From positions 149,547 through 213,546 of the forward strand of contig CAZKGR010000003.1 in assembly GCA_964552465.1 (NCBI GenBank): a stretch of DNA of 64,000 nucleotides, in the 5' to 3' direction. A program made the translations under genes and the position numbers. Source of the stretch: BMS3BBIN04 sp964552465. GTDB taxonomy: Bacteria; Electryoneota; Electryoneia; Electryoneales; Electryoneaceae. Below are positions 7,500 through 16,908 of this stretch, piece after piece; positions within the stretch are counted from its first letter, which is position 1, and every line of letters starts with the position of its first letter. The notes under the pieces were generated by a model. That model saw only the letters and a list, made by a program, of their open reading frames with translations. It was not told the origin of the DNA and did not search any database.

Positions 7500-8972
7500 A
7501 TGCGTACCACAATCCTCGGTTTGATGGTTTTCTTCGTGGCTCTGTCGTCTGCTTTGGCGATGGACGGAGATGAGTTCATGCAGCATTGGAGTCAGGCGGA
7601 CGGCAAGGACGCCAAGATCGCGCTGGCACAGCAGGCCGTGCGGGATGCGGACGACGTCGATGTAATTCGTGCGATCCAGGACAAATGGAAAGAATATGAT
7701 CGTGATTCGGCTGTTGAATTCTTCCAGTCTCTTTTGTCAGAAGAAGAATCTGCTCGCAACCTGTACCTGATGGGGCGTTTGCAGGAATTCCCAATGGATA
7801 AAATCGACTATGCTCGACGCGCATTGACCGTCGATCCAGAATTCATCTACGGATATCGACTGCTGTGCGTGACCTATCAACAATCGTTGTACCGTGGTGA
7901 CGAAAGTGATGATCACTATGCGTCGTTGGAGCAATCATTCGCACGTGACCTGCCGGTGATTCGTCAAGCGACGGATATCCTTGCCGACAATGCAGAAGCG
8001 TGGGGCTATTACAGCGATGCGCTCGGCTATAAACAGGATTACGCCGCTCAGTTGACCGTGTTGAACACGGGAAAGGAGATGGGCGCGCGGTGGGCAAGGG
8101 TGCAGGCATTCACCAACGTCCACGTTTTAATGGGCGATTATCAAGTGGCGTTGGATAATCTGGATAACATGCTGGGTGTGGGGGATTCACCCGACGGTTC
8201 TGATCTCGTTGCTGAGGAGCATCTCTATCGTTATGCCATGGCTCTGGAAAACGCTGAGGCATGGGATGAAGCGGTCAGGTACTTCACGGCTTATGACAAT
8301 GAAGATCTCAAGCCGCTGGCGACTGTTTTCCTGGCAACTGCGTACCATCAGCTCGGCGATGAGGAGGCCATGTACGCTGCGTTGGAAAATGCAGTACAAC
8401 TCGGATTTGATTCTCCGATGGAATTGTCAGGAATGAGCGAATTCGAAGCATATCATGGCGCTGAGCGCTGGGCTGTTATCGAAGCCGCGGTGAAGGAGAA
8501 TCGTCAGAAGAACACTCCCAAGCGACGTGCTGAAGCTCTGGCCAAGCGAATGGAAATCGTAGCTCCGGAATTGGGGATGACGAAGGTGGATGGCAGTACC
8601 GTCACTCTCGCCGACCTCAATGGGCAAGTGGTTGTAATCGATTTCTGGGCGACCTGGTGCGGGCCATGCCGGATGGCGATGCCGGAGATTGACGAATTCA
8701 CGGAGGCTTATGCTGATAAGGATGTGATCGTGATATCGTTAAATGTGTGGGAGAATGTCCCGGAGAAGGCGAAGAAGTTCATGACCGACAACGAGTATGA
8801 CATGCATCTGATGTGGGCCGATGGCGATGTGAAACCGACGGATCTATTTGAGGTGACCGGAATTCCCACATTGGTGGTGATCGATAAGGATGGTGTCATC
8901 CGGTTCAAGGAAGTCGGCTATGAAGAGGGTTTGGCAGAGAAGCTGGGTTGGCTTACGGACGAACTGCTGTAA
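7500..8972 (+). CDS. Exported TPR-containing thioredoxin-fold (TlpA-like) protein
   Basis: This 490-residue protein has a signal peptide (cleavage after about residue 20, SSALA), a helical region with TPR-like repeats through about residue 330, and a C-terminal TlpA/ResA-type thioredoxin domain. The active site WCGPC is at residues 386-390, and the cis-proline context appears as TGIPTLVVID. This type of domain usually reduces or isomerises disulfides outside the cytoplasm. The long TPR part may bind client proteins (inference). It lies between a lipoprotein and a secreted cysteine protease, so oxidative folding of exported proteins is a reasonable but unproven context. GGAG precedes ATG 7500. 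Confidence 0.88.
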   Translation: MRTTILGLMVFFVALSSALAMDGDEFMQHWSQADGKDAKIALAQQAVRDADDVDVIRAIQDKWKEYDRDSAVEFFQSLLSEEESARNLYLMGRLQEFPMDKIDYARRALTVDPEFIYGYRLLCVTYQQSLYRGDESDDHYASLEQSFARDLPVIRQATDILADNAEAWGYYSDALGYKQDYAAQLTVLNTGKEMGARWARVQAFTNVHVLMGDYQVALDNLDNMLGVGDSPDGSDLVAEEHLYRYAMALENAEAWDEAVRYFTAYDNEDLKPLATVFLATAYHQLGDEEAMYAALENAVQLGFDSPMELSGMSEFEAYHGAERWAVIEAAVKENRQKNTPKRRAEALAKRMEIVAPELGMTKVDGSTVTLADLNGQVVVIDFWATWCGPCRMAMPEIDEFTEAYADKDVIVISLNVWENVPEKAKKFMTDNEYDMHLMWADGDVKPTDLFEVTGIPTLVVIDKDGVIRFKEVGYEEGLAEKLGWLTDELL

Positions 8973-9015
8973 AGCAGATGCAATTCAAGTTCTGCCAGTT
9001 ATTTTGGCTACTACC

Positions 9016-9039
9016 TGCCACGGATCCAAATCCGTGGCA
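9016..9039. repeat. GCCACGGA palindromic repeat, family B, single copy
   Basis: TGCCACGGAT / ATCCGTGGCA is a perfect palindrome with a short loop, followed by TTGTTTT. It lies after the TlpA-like gene and could act as its terminator. Confidence 0.7.
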
Positions 9040-9193
9040 TTGTTTTGTTGATTTCAGTGTTGTCATACCTGCTCTCCTCAGAGCAATAGAACTCATATGA
9101 CTTCCAAAAAGGGAGCGGATTACTTGGAACCACAAGGGTTTCGCGCTACTTTACTCTGATACTGTTAACAATCCTCAAGGGTCCGGAGGAAGC

Positions 9194-11740
9194 ATGTCTG
9201 CACGTGGTCTTGTTTTGTTCTCGATTGTCGTTCTTGTCTTGGTTGGCGGAGTACAGGCTGAGGAATTGCACGCTCTTGGTGCGGTGTACAGCGAACGACC
9301 TGACTGGGTATTGTCTTCACCGATTGTTCCGTTCGAGGGCGGGCGGGAGCTGGATGAGTTCGTAGACAACTCCGCAGGACTGCCGCCGGTAGGGAATCAG
9401 GGCGCGCAGGGAAGCTGCACGTCGTGGGCAACCGGCTACTACTACCTCACTTACACCCAGGGCCAGGATTATGGCTGGGATCTGACTCAGCAGGCACATC
9501 AGATGAGTCCGGCATTCACCTATAACCTGATCAACGGTGGCGGTGATAACGGATCGAATCCTTATGATGCTTTTGAGTTATTCGAGACTGTCGGATCAGC
9601 AACATATGAAGCGATGCCGTACAACCAGAACACCTGTACGAACTTCCCGAGCGAAGAAGCATTCCGCAGTGGTTTACGGTTCCGGACCTCAGCGACGTAC
9701 GATATCAATACCTATTCACAAGCCGGTATTAACCAGTTGAAGACACATCTTGCAGACGGCAACATCGCGATGATCGCGATTACCGTCTGGCCGAATTTTG
9801 ACAGCATTTCGCAATATGACTACAACTATTGTGTCAACGATATTTTCGGCGAAGTTCGTGGCGGACACGCGGTGACTGTTATTGGCTATGATGATTCGCG
9901 GGTCACCAGCGATGGTGTTGGCGCATTCAAGATGGTTAACTCATGGGGTTCGGGTTGGGGTCAGTCTGGATTCTGGTGGATGTCCTACGAAGCGTTCATG
10001 AGTGATATGATCTGCTGGGGGTACGCTTTGTATGCTGGAGATATCATCCAGCACGAACCAACTTTGGTAGCATGCATCGAACCTGTGCACGATGATCGTT
10101 ACGGCTTGGAATTCACAGTAGGAGCAGGTACCAGCAATGCACCCATCAATTCAATCAACAGCTTCTATTTTGGGTGGGTAACCGGGCGTCACGATTATCC
10201 GGAAGATGCCTGCATCGTTCTCGATATGACTGACTTCACATATCTTATCTCGGATACTGAACCGAACGAGTTGTTCGTCAAGGTTCGTGACCGGCGCACA
10301 AACAACGGATCATATGGTGTGGTGAATAATGTGGTGATCGAGGATCTGGTGAACGAACACTACGCTACATGTTACGAAATGCCCATGAATATCCCGGATA
10401 ACGGCACTCCTGCCGCGATGGATATGGTCTTGTACTACAACGCTGTTCCGCCAGCATATGTCGGTGCAGATCTTGACCTGACAGACGGTAGTGTGATCCT
10501 GGAATGGCCAGCAGTAGCTGGAGGTGATGACTTCCTGGGATACAACGTATATCGCAATGGTAGCCTGGTCGCGTTCACGACGGATACCGAATACCAGGAC
10601 ATGTTGCCTGAGTTCGGCGAATACGGTTTCCAGATTGCTTCAGTGTGGGAACCTTGCCAATCCTGGCCGACTGAAGTCGCACATGTCAACTGGATTACTC
10701 CTGTCGCCTCCTTGTATACGGAAGTAAATCAGCTGGATGGCGACACTGGCGATTTCACCCTGACGTGGGAACAATTGCGGCCATATACTGTCTCTTATGA
10801 TGATGGTGAATCTGATCAGGATCTGGTGTTCAACAACGCTGCATCACCAGGAGCCATGTTCGCCCAGAAGTTCACTGCTGAGGATGATGGAAAACTCACT
10901 GGTGTAAAGGTTTATTTCCCGCATTCAGACTATCCGATGGCTGAAGTTCAGTTCCGGATTTTGACTGATGATGATGGAGCGCCGGGCGAAGAATTGGCAA
11001 CAACACATTCAATCCTCCCGACTATGGGAATGTGGCGAACAGTCAATCTGCAATTGCTGCGTCAAACAGTGGTTGCTGGGCAGGATCTTTGGATTGCTGT
11101 CGTATACGAAGAAACGGGTTCCTCTGCGATCGGGATGGACCACGATGCGGACAACTCTGCGAAATTGCTGTCACCTGATGGAGTAAACTGGTATACGCTT
11201 CAGGATGGTGGAGCCATGATGATTCGAGCGCAGTTCGGGTCAGAAGAAATTGTGAATGGAGACACCGGACTGCTTGGCTTTGAAGTCTATCAGGATGGCG
11301 ATTTAGTTGCAACCCCGGACAACGGTGACCATGAATACTCAAATACGCTTCCCGACGCCGGTACATATGTCTTCCGGGTAGACGCAGTTTATTTACAGGG
11401 AACGTGGGAAGGCAATGAACTCGATTTGACTTGGGATGGTTTTACCGCAGCAGAAGAGGTCTCAGCCTTGCCGCGAGATTTCAGCGTGCGCAAAGCGTAT
11501 CCCAACCCGTTTAATCCATCAACGACGATTTCTGTTACAATGCCGGTCGCCAGTGAGTTAATGGTGCGAGTTTACAACACTCTGGGTCAGGAAGTTGCTG
11601 TTTTGGCAGACGGCATGATGAACGCGGGTGAACATCGGTTGCATTTTGATGCGAGCCAGCTTGCCAGTGGTGTATACCTGGTGGAAGTTGAAGTCCCTGG
11701 TCATTTGAATGAACAAATGAAACTGGTGTTTTTACAGTAG
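9194..11740 (+). CDS. Secreted papain-family (C1) cysteine protease with lectin-like domain and type IX-like sorting tail
   Basis: The 848-residue protein starts at ATG 9194 after GGAGG and has a signal peptide ending near VQA-EE. The C1 domain holds catalytic Cys75 (QGSCTSWA), His225 (GGHAV) and Asn249 (NSWGSGWG). The usual CWAF is replaced by CTSWA, as in other bacterial C1 branches. After it comes a beta-rich segment resembling the lectin-like domain found behind bacterial C1 domains (about residues 290-420), then fibronectin-like and jelly-roll-like regions. The C-terminal tail starts at YPNPFNPST (about residue 769) and closely parallels that of the subtilase at 3525. No pro-inhibitor domain is evident. 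Likely cell-surface or released proteolysis. Confidence 0.9.
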   Translation: MSARGLVLFSIVVLVLVGGVQAEELHALGAVYSERPDWVLSSPIVPFEGGRELDEFVDNSAGLPPVGNQGAQGSCTSWATGYYYLTYTQGQDYGWDLTQQAHQMSPAFTYNLINGGGDNGSNPYDAFELFETVGSATYEAMPYNQNTCTNFPSEEAFRSGLRFRTSATYDINTYSQAGINQLKTHLADGNIAMIAITVWPNFDSISQYDYNYCVNDIFGEVRGGHAVTVIGYDDSRVTSDGVGAFKMVNSWGSGWGQSGFWWMSYEAFMSDMICWGYALYAGDIIQHEPTLVACIEPVHDDRYGLEFTVGAGTSNAPINSINSFYFGWVTGRHDYPEDACIVLDMTDFTYLISDTEPNELFVKVRDRRTNNGSYGVVNNVVIEDLVNEHYATCYEMPMNIPDNGTPAAMDMVLYYNAVPPAYVGADLDLTDGSVILEWPAVAGGDDFLGYNVYRNGSLVAFTTDTEYQDMLPEFGEYGFQIASVWEPCQSWPTEVAHVNWITPVASLYTEVNQLDGDTGDFTLTWEQLRPYTVSYDDGESDQDLVFNNAASPGAMFAQKFTAEDDGKLTGVKVYFPHSDYPMAEVQFRILTDDDGAPGEELATTHSILPTMGMWRTVNLQLLRQTVVAGQDLWIAVVYEETGSSAIGMDHDADNSAKLLSPDGVNWYTLQDGGAMMIRAQFGSEEIVNGDTGLLGFEVYQDGDLVATPDNGDHEYSNTLPDAGTYVFRVDAVYLQGTWEGNELDLTWDGFTAAEEVSALPRDFSVRKAYPNPFNPSTTISVTMPVASELMVRVYNTLGQEVAVLADGMMNAGEHRLHFDASQLASGVYLVEVEVPGHLNEQMKLVFLQ

Positions 11741-11797
11741 TTTCATGGATTTGACTAGTTTCTTCACGTTTGTCTGTTAGCTTGGAATTCAGATCAA

Positions 11798-11826
11798 GGC
11801 TCCCCTTCAGTCGGGGAGCTTTTTTA
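11798..11826 (+). terminator. Rho-independent terminator after the C1 protease gene
   Basis: GCTCCCC / GGGGAGC stem with a short loop and a six-T run. It lies inside the longest reading frame of the next gene, which argues against that gene's upstream ATG. Confidence 0.88.
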
Positions 11827-11868
11827 TGTATATTGTTATCTAATTGTAATCTTACTCAGGTCGCGCGA

Positions 11869-12777
11869 GTGGATCGAATACTCAGCGGAAAAAGCAGCTC
11901 ATTGCGGCGTTCGCAGCTCCTCAAACGGCTTCGCGAGCACCATAATTTGCCAGTATTTCCGGATATATTCCATCGTTTGGAAATCATGTTGGCAGATGCT
12001 GCCAAAGTGAACGTTAATCAGGTAGCGGAGTTGATCGAGAGCGAACCAGTGATTGCTGGACGCGTGATCAAACTCGCAAATAGTGCCTATTATGGTGGCG
12101 GTCGTCGCACTCTGGACAGCATTTCGCTGGCAGTCAGCCGTCTGGGGTATACAACACTTCGCACTCTCGTTTATTCCTGCATACTGCCGGAAATGTTCAA
12201 GGATATTAAAGGATTTAACCATCTCCAGTTCTGGCGTCATTCGCTGACTGTTGGGCTGCTGGCTCGCGATTTGATGACACGTTCCATAGAAAGAACGCTC
12301 AGGACGATTGACCAGGCGTACCTGTCCGGGCTCATGCATGGCATAGGCATACTCTTGTTTAAGACGCTCGTCTCTGAGGATTACGATACAACTTTGGAGA
12401 TTACAAAGGACACAGGTAGCATTCTGACCAAGATTGAACAGGACATGTTTGGCATCGATCACCCCGAACTCGGCTCGATTCTTCTTGAGAGTGAATGGGG
12501 GATGGATGCGGTAATCGTTGATGCCGTTCGTAACCAGTTCAATCCCCCTGAACCAGGACCTCCCCACAGCGTGCATGAAACGCTGTTCGTTGCAAACGCG
12601 GTTTGCCTGGTTTACAACATCTCAAACGGCACCGGGATGAACTACAACAGTCTCCATCTTGATTTCCTCGCGCATATCGGGCGTCTGGAATATGACCAGG
12701 ATGAAATCGAACGGCTGCTACTACTAGCCAAGTCAGAAGTGGAGACTATTGAGGAGTTCTTGCAAATCAGAGATTAG
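11869..12777 (+). CDS. HDOD domain protein
   Basis: The HDOD domain, a degenerate HD-like fold used in bacterial signalling, fills most of the 302 residues: LPVFPDIFHRLEIML, then SEPVIAGRVIKLANSAYYGG and SISLAVSRLGYTTLR. The metal-site His-Asp is replaced by His-Gly in SGLMHGIGILLF, as is common for HDOD, so hydrolase activity is not expected. The frame is open from ATG 11770, but that start lies upstream of a strong terminator. GTG 11869, with AGG about 8 nt upstream, is therefore preferred. No fused receiver or cyclase domain is present. It stands alone and converges on the AMP-binding gene. Confidence 0.82.
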   Translation: MDRILSGKSSSLRRSQLLKRLREHHNLPVFPDIFHRLEIMLADAAKVNVNQVAELIESEPVIAGRVIKLANSAYYGGGRRTLDSISLAVSRLGYTTLRTLVYSCILPEMFKDIKGFNHLQFWRHSLTVGLLARDLMTRSIERTLRTIDQAYLSGLMHGIGILLFKTLVSEDYDTTLEITKDTGSILTKIEQDMFGIDHPELGSILLESEWGMDAVIVDAVRNQFNPPEPGPPHSVHETLFVANAVCLVYNISNGTGMNYNSLHLDFLAHIGRLEYDQDEIERLLLLAKSEVETIEEFLQIRD

Positions 12778-12807
12778 TAGACTTGGGGACTAAAAGGCTC
12801 GGATCAA

Positions 12808-12831
12808 GGACCGGAATCATCCGGTCCTTTT
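12808..12831. terminator. Terminator between convergent genes
   Basis: GGACCGG / CCGGTCC with a short loop and TTTTC lies between the ends of the HDOD gene and the AMP-binding gene, and may serve both. Confidence 0.75.
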
Positions 12832-12833
12832 CT

Positions 12834-14594
12834 CTATACTGCAGAATGCAGTCTATCTCGCAATTCGCGACGAAGAATGAATCCGTTTTCACTTCGCGGG
12901 AGATGGTCGACGGTCATGTAAAGCGTGGGAATTTTGTATTTAGGTAACTTATCAGCACAGTGCTCAATTAAATCCTTGTCTTCAGGCGTAGTCTCAGAGT
13001 TTGCTACGACAAAAGCAACGACTTCCTCACCCATACTAATGTCCGGCCGTCCGACAACAGCGCACTCCTTGATATTCTTGTGCGAGGCCAACGCGTTTTC
13101 CACCTCGGTCGGATAGACTGCGAAACCACCTCTAACAACGCGATCTTCTTTCCGGGAAACCAGATACAACCAGTGATTCACATCAAAATATCCAAGGTCT
13201 GAAGTTGCGTACCATTCCTCTTCTATTCCTCCATTATCCTGACATTCGTATCCCTGGAAAAGGTTTAAGCCTTTCACCCATATTTCCCCGATCTGATCGG
13301 GAAGCAACGGTAAACCTTCTTCATCCCGGATAGACACTTCCAGTCCAGAGATCACACGACCGACCGATTCAGGATGTCCCGGGTCGAAGTGGGCAGGATT
13401 CAGTGCAATCACGCCCGCCGTTTCAGCTGTTCCGTATGCTGTAACAACCGGGCAGCCTAGTGAGTTGGCAAATTCTGATAGAACATTGAAGTTGCCGTAC
13501 GCCCCTGCGCACAGGGCAAAACGTAACTTGCGAAGCGGAGAATGGGAATGAACTGGATCAGTTGCTGATGATGATTCCGCAACCAGACGGTCAACTTGAA
13601 TCTTATCCTCATCTGATTTGTCACTGGATTCCGCATTATCCGGAATGCTACTTGCTCCATCTGTTGATTGTGCGTTTGTGTCCGAGTCGTATGCCTCATC
13701 CACGTTCTGTTCTATCGTCGATGCTGGCACCTCCGCAACAATTTCTACACTCCGTACGGCATCTGCTTTGATTTCTTCTTTTTCCAACGCCTGGAGTTCT
13801 GGCAGGAGCTGCTCGAAATGGGCAGCGGCGCCAATGTAGGCGGTAATACCAGTGTCGCGCAGTTGTCGAGCGACAATCGGCGCAGACCAATGTCTGCAAG
13901 TGTGCAGCGTGCAGTTTGCCCATGCAGGAAGCAGCATCTGAAACAGGTAGCCGAATGTGTCGTAGTATGCGTGCGTTCCATACAATACACTTGATGGCAG
14001 AACCTGTAATGCCCTGCGCGCCGCTTCTGTCGCACAAACCAGATTTCGGTGGCTCAGTGGAACGAGTTGGCATTCCTGACTAACACCAGATGTATGGCGG
14101 CGTACCGCTATTGCATCACTTTCACCAACGGGTTCTTTGTCCCAGGGTTTCGCTTCACGGGGCCATTGGTCACCGAGGATGAATCCGTTCTCGCCAACTG
14201 GGAATACTGGTATATGCAGGTCATTCTGTTTGAGCTCATTTTCGAGAGCGGTTGCTTGAGATTCGAGAATGAAAATTGCTGCCGGGACAGGGTTTCGTAA
14301 CAGTTGCGCCAGTTGAGGCATTGGTCGTGCGGGATCAATCGGCAGGTATACTGCGCCGAGCAAAGGTGCAGCAAATGCTAGAATCGGGTGCAGCGGCAAG
14401 TTTGGAAGCAATACTGCGACATTGTCCCCTGGCTTGATCCCCGCCGCATTCAATGCACCTGCAACCGCCCGGATGTCGAACTCCATTTGAGCCCAAGTGA
14501 GACTGCTTTCGGTATATACGAAGGCTGGTTCATCTTTCCGGCTTGACTGAGCTGCATTCAGAATCAGGTCACAGATGTGATCTGGGTGGTTCAT
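12834..14594 (-). CDS. AMP-binding (acyl-CoA synthetase-like) protein with degenerate active site and acidic insert
   Basis: This 586-residue ANL-superfamily protein has recognisable core motifs: YGTAE (387-391), SD at 465-466, and the hinge region SRKEDRVVRGG (480-490). Two essential elements are altered. The phosphate loop, normally TSGTTGxPKG, reads TSGVSQECQL at 168-177. The C-terminal catalytic Lys motif, normally SGKIxRR, reads NGFILRR (570-576), with Phe in place of Lys. Residues about 271-352 form an extra Ser/Asp/Glu-rich insert within the large domain. Family members activate carboxylates as acyl-adenylates; this one is probably impaired or altered in that step (inference). It is the last gene of a minus-strand operon, overlapping the YifB gene by 4 nt (ATGA). 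Confidence 0.8.
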   Translation of the reverse strand: MNHPDHICDLILNAAQSSRKDEPAFVYTESSLTWAQMEFDIRAVAGALNAAGIKPGDNVAVLLPNLPLHPILAFAAPLLGAVYLPIDPARPMPQLAQLLRNPVPAAIFILESQATALENELKQNDLHIPVFPVGENGFILGDQWPREAKPWDKEPVGESDAIAVRRHTSGVSQECQLVPLSHRNLVCATEAARRALQVLPSSVLYGTHAYYDTFGYLFQMLLPAWANCTLHTCRHWSAPIVARQLRDTGITAYIGAAAHFEQLLPELQALEKEEIKADAVRSVEIVAEVPASTIEQNVDEAYDSDTNAQSTDGASSIPDNAESSDKSDEDKIQVDRLVAESSSATDPVHSHSPLRKLRFALCAGAYGNFNVLSEFANSLGCPVVTAYGTAETAGVIALNPAHFDPGHPESVGRVISGLEVSIRDEEGLPLLPDQIGEIWVKGLNLFQGYECQDNGGIEEEWYATSDLGYFDVNHWLYLVSRKEDRVVRGGFAVYPTEVENALASHKNIKECAVVGRPDISMGEEVVAFVVANSETTPEDKDLIEHCADKLPKYKIPTLYMTVDHLPRSENGFILRRELRDRLHSAV

Positions 14595-16123
14595 ACGAAT
14601 TCTTCCCGGTCGAGTTCACGAAAACTGACAGCTTCAAGTACAGCGACTTCGTTCACTTCTTCGCGCCCTTCAAGATCGGCAATCGTACGTGCCACTTTCA
14701 ACGCACGCATGTGTGCTCGAGCAGACAGTCCAAGCCGCTCGATTGCCTGACGCAATGAGGATTCAGCTTCTTCCGTGATCTTTCCCAATGTACGTAGATG
14801 CCGAGTTGACATCTCACCATTAGAGAAAATTGGCACGTCCTCAAAGCGGCTCAACTGTCGCTCCCGTGCGGTGATGACTCTAGCCCTAACCTCTGATGAT
14901 GGTTCTCCCTCTTCCTTCAAACTCAACTCTTCAGGTTTGACTGCCGGGACTGGCACATGCAAATCAATTCGGTCCATTAGTGGACCTGAGATACGGGATT
15001 TGTAGGCGCGAATCTGGTTCACGTTTACGCTGTCCTCAACAAGTTCGCTTCCGCGGTAACGTCCCGGAGTCGGATTCATCGCGGCGACGAGCAGGAAACG
15101 TGCTGGGAAGCGAGTGGTTGCCGCCACACGTGCGATCACGACTTCGCCGTCTTCCAGCGGTTGCCGCAGCACCTCAAGCGTGTTCTTACGAAATTCAGGT
15201 AATTCATCCAAAAACAACACGCCGCGATGTGCGAGTGAAACCTCACCAGGGACAGGGATTGTTCCACCACCAATCAATCCAGCGTCGCTAATGGTATGAT
15301 GCGGACTCCGAAACGGACGCGTTGCCATCAGCGCAGAACTGTTTGGCAATGTGCCAGCGACGGAGTGGATCTGCGTCGATTCCAATGCTTCGTCAAGAGT
15401 CGGGTCGGGGAGAATGGTCGGCAGCCGTCGCGCGAGCATCGTCTTACCCGATCCTGGAGGCCCAATCATCAACACGTTGTGGTTTCCTGCGGCAGCGATT
15501 TCCAGCGCCCGTTTGGCGCGTTGCTGCCCTTTTACCTCGCGGAAATCGATATCGTAGTTCCGCTGTTCGGAAAACAGCTCCTGTATGTCCACTGTATACG
15601 GCTCGATTGGATCTTCGCCGTTGAGGAAATCGACCACATCACGCAAAGTCGCCATTGGATATATCGGGAGACCTTCTGCGACAGCAGCTTCATCTTGGTT
15701 CTCGGTGGGGACGACCATTTTCTTCCCACCGATATTACGCACCGCCAGCGATGAAGGGAGGATACCTTTCACTGGACGGATGCGCCCATCAAGGCTGAGC
15801 TCGCCGAGAAACACATATTCATCAAGGTTATCACATGAAACTTGTCCGCTGGCAGCGAGCAAACCAACCGCTATTGCGAGGTCGTAAGACGATCCTTCCT
15901 TCCGCAAGTCAGCGGGGGCCATATTGATTGTGACATTTCGGCGTGGAAAGATCAGGCCAGCGTTCTTCAGTCCAGCGGATACGCGGTCTTTCGCCTCGCG
16001 TACGGATGCGCCCGCCAGCCCGACAATGGTGAAGTGGATCAGACCACCTTCCATCTGCGTCTCGACTTCGACAAGAGTGGCATCAATTCCTTGCAGAGCA
16101 ACTGACCATACCCGGCTGAACAT
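14591..16123 (-). CDS. comM: YifB/ComM-family magnesium-chelatase-like AAA+ ATPase
   Basis: The 510-residue length and motifs match the family. The N-terminal ChlI/Lon-protease-like domain includes TIVGLAGASVREAKDRVSA. The AAA+ domain has Walker A GPPGSGKTMLAR and Walker B LFLDELPEF, and the C-terminal domain contains SARAHMRALKVARTIADLEG. In naturally competent species ComM is a hexameric helicase driving branch migration of incoming DNA, but homologs are widespread in non-competent bacteria. ATG 16121-16123 overlaps the stop of the upstream gene by one base (TAATG), implying translational coupling. No competence genes are nearby. Confidence 0.93.
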   Translation of the reverse strand: MFSRVWSVALQGIDATLVEVETQMEGGLIHFTIVGLAGASVREAKDRVSAGLKNAGLIFPRRNVTINMAPADLRKEGSSYDLAIAVGLLAASGQVSCDNLDEYVFLGELSLDGRIRPVKGILPSSLAVRNIGGKKMVVPTENQDEAAVAEGLPIYPMATLRDVVDFLNGEDPIEPYTVDIQELFSEQRNYDIDFREVKGQQRAKRALEIAAAGNHNVLMIGPPGSGKTMLARRLPTILPDPTLDEALESTQIHSVAGTLPNSSALMATRPFRSPHHTISDAGLIGGGTIPVPGEVSLAHRGVLFLDELPEFRKNTLEVLRQPLEDGEVVIARVAATTRFPARFLLVAAMNPTPGRYRGSELVEDSVNVNQIRAYKSRISGPLMDRIDLHVPVPAVKPEELSLKEEGEPSSEVRARVITARERQLSRFEDVPIFSNGEMSTRHLRTLGKITEEAESSLRQAIERLGLSARAHMRALKVARTIADLEGREEVNEVAVLEAVSFRELDREEFV

Positions 16124-16908
16124 TATGCTCCTCCCAAGCGAACGATGAACGCGGCCATTGGTGTAAATGATTGTTTGTCACGACGATAAGAGCTAAGATA
16201 GTCGTGTTCGCGAGTACAGATTGTGGCTTGTGTATCCACTGGTACACCGGCAGTCTCAGCTTCCGCAACAACGCCTTGCACTAGATCAAGATGTGGTGCG
16301 CCATCAATTTCAATAACGGCCGATGACAGCTGCGGATGCGTGATGAACTGTTCCGCGACCTCGGGTCCGACCTCATAGTGTTGCGTGCAGATTCCGGGAC
16401 CGACTGCGAGTTGCATTCCGGACCATTGGTCCTCCGGAACCGCTTCGATCAGATTCTTAACGATACCAGCTTGTAAGCCACGCCAACCCACGTGCGCCAT
16501 GCCGATCCAGCCGGATTCCGGTGCACACAGCCACACGGGCAAACAGTCAGCATGCGTAGTCAATAAAACGAGGTTGCTGGCTTGGGTCAGCAGCGCGTCC
16601 GTATTCTGAAACGCTGTTGATGCTTCGCGAGCACCTTTTCGGGCGTGTTCGCTGGTGACTACTTGCACGTTGCTCGTGTGATCGAGAAACGGCGACACGA
16701 GCTGATCCAGCTTCAGATTCCATTGCCTGAGGAACAGCAGCCGGTTACTCGCGACATCCCATTCAGGACGATTCTTGAACGACATCGGTCCGAATTCACG
16801 ACGGGAAAGACCCCAGACGAGCACGGATCCGTCAGGGAGCTGGGTTTCGCCCTCGATAGCAGCACGATCAGTGTTGACATCGGGGACAGTAAAAGGTGCT
16901 GCGTCCAT
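16123..16908 (-). CDS. pgeF: Peptidoglycan editing factor PgeF / YfiH-family multicopper-oxidase-like protein
   Basis: The 261-residue protein carries the family hallmarks HADCLPVWL, GMAHVGWRGL and GPGICTQHYEVG, whose His/Cys residues bind the catalytic metal. Homologs (YfiH/PgeF, human LACC1/FAMIN) act on purine nucleosides, and in E. coli PgeF prevents mis-incorporation of non-cognate amino acids into peptidoglycan precursors. The best start, ATG 16908, lies inside the last 41 nt of mutM in another frame; no later ATG precedes the conserved core. The overlap suggests coupled expression with mutM. Confidence 0.9.
   Translation of the reverse strand: MDAAPFTVPDVNTDRAAIEGETQLPDGSVLVWGLSRREFGPMSFKNRPEWDVASNRLLFLRQWNLKLDQLVSPFLDHTSNVQVVTSEHARKGAREASTAFQNTDALLTQASNLVLLTTHADCLPVWLCAPESGWIGMAHVGWRGLQAGIVKNLIEAVPEDQWSGMQLAVGPGICTQHYEVGPEVAEQFITHPQLSSAVIEIDGAPHLDLVQGVVAEAETAGVPVDTQATICTREHDYLSSYRRDKQSFTPMAAFIVRLGGA

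Noticed and set aside
11770..11868. N-terminal extension of the HDOD protein from ATG 11770
   Set aside because: It would be translated across a strong terminator hairpin with a six-T run belonging to the upstream protease gene.
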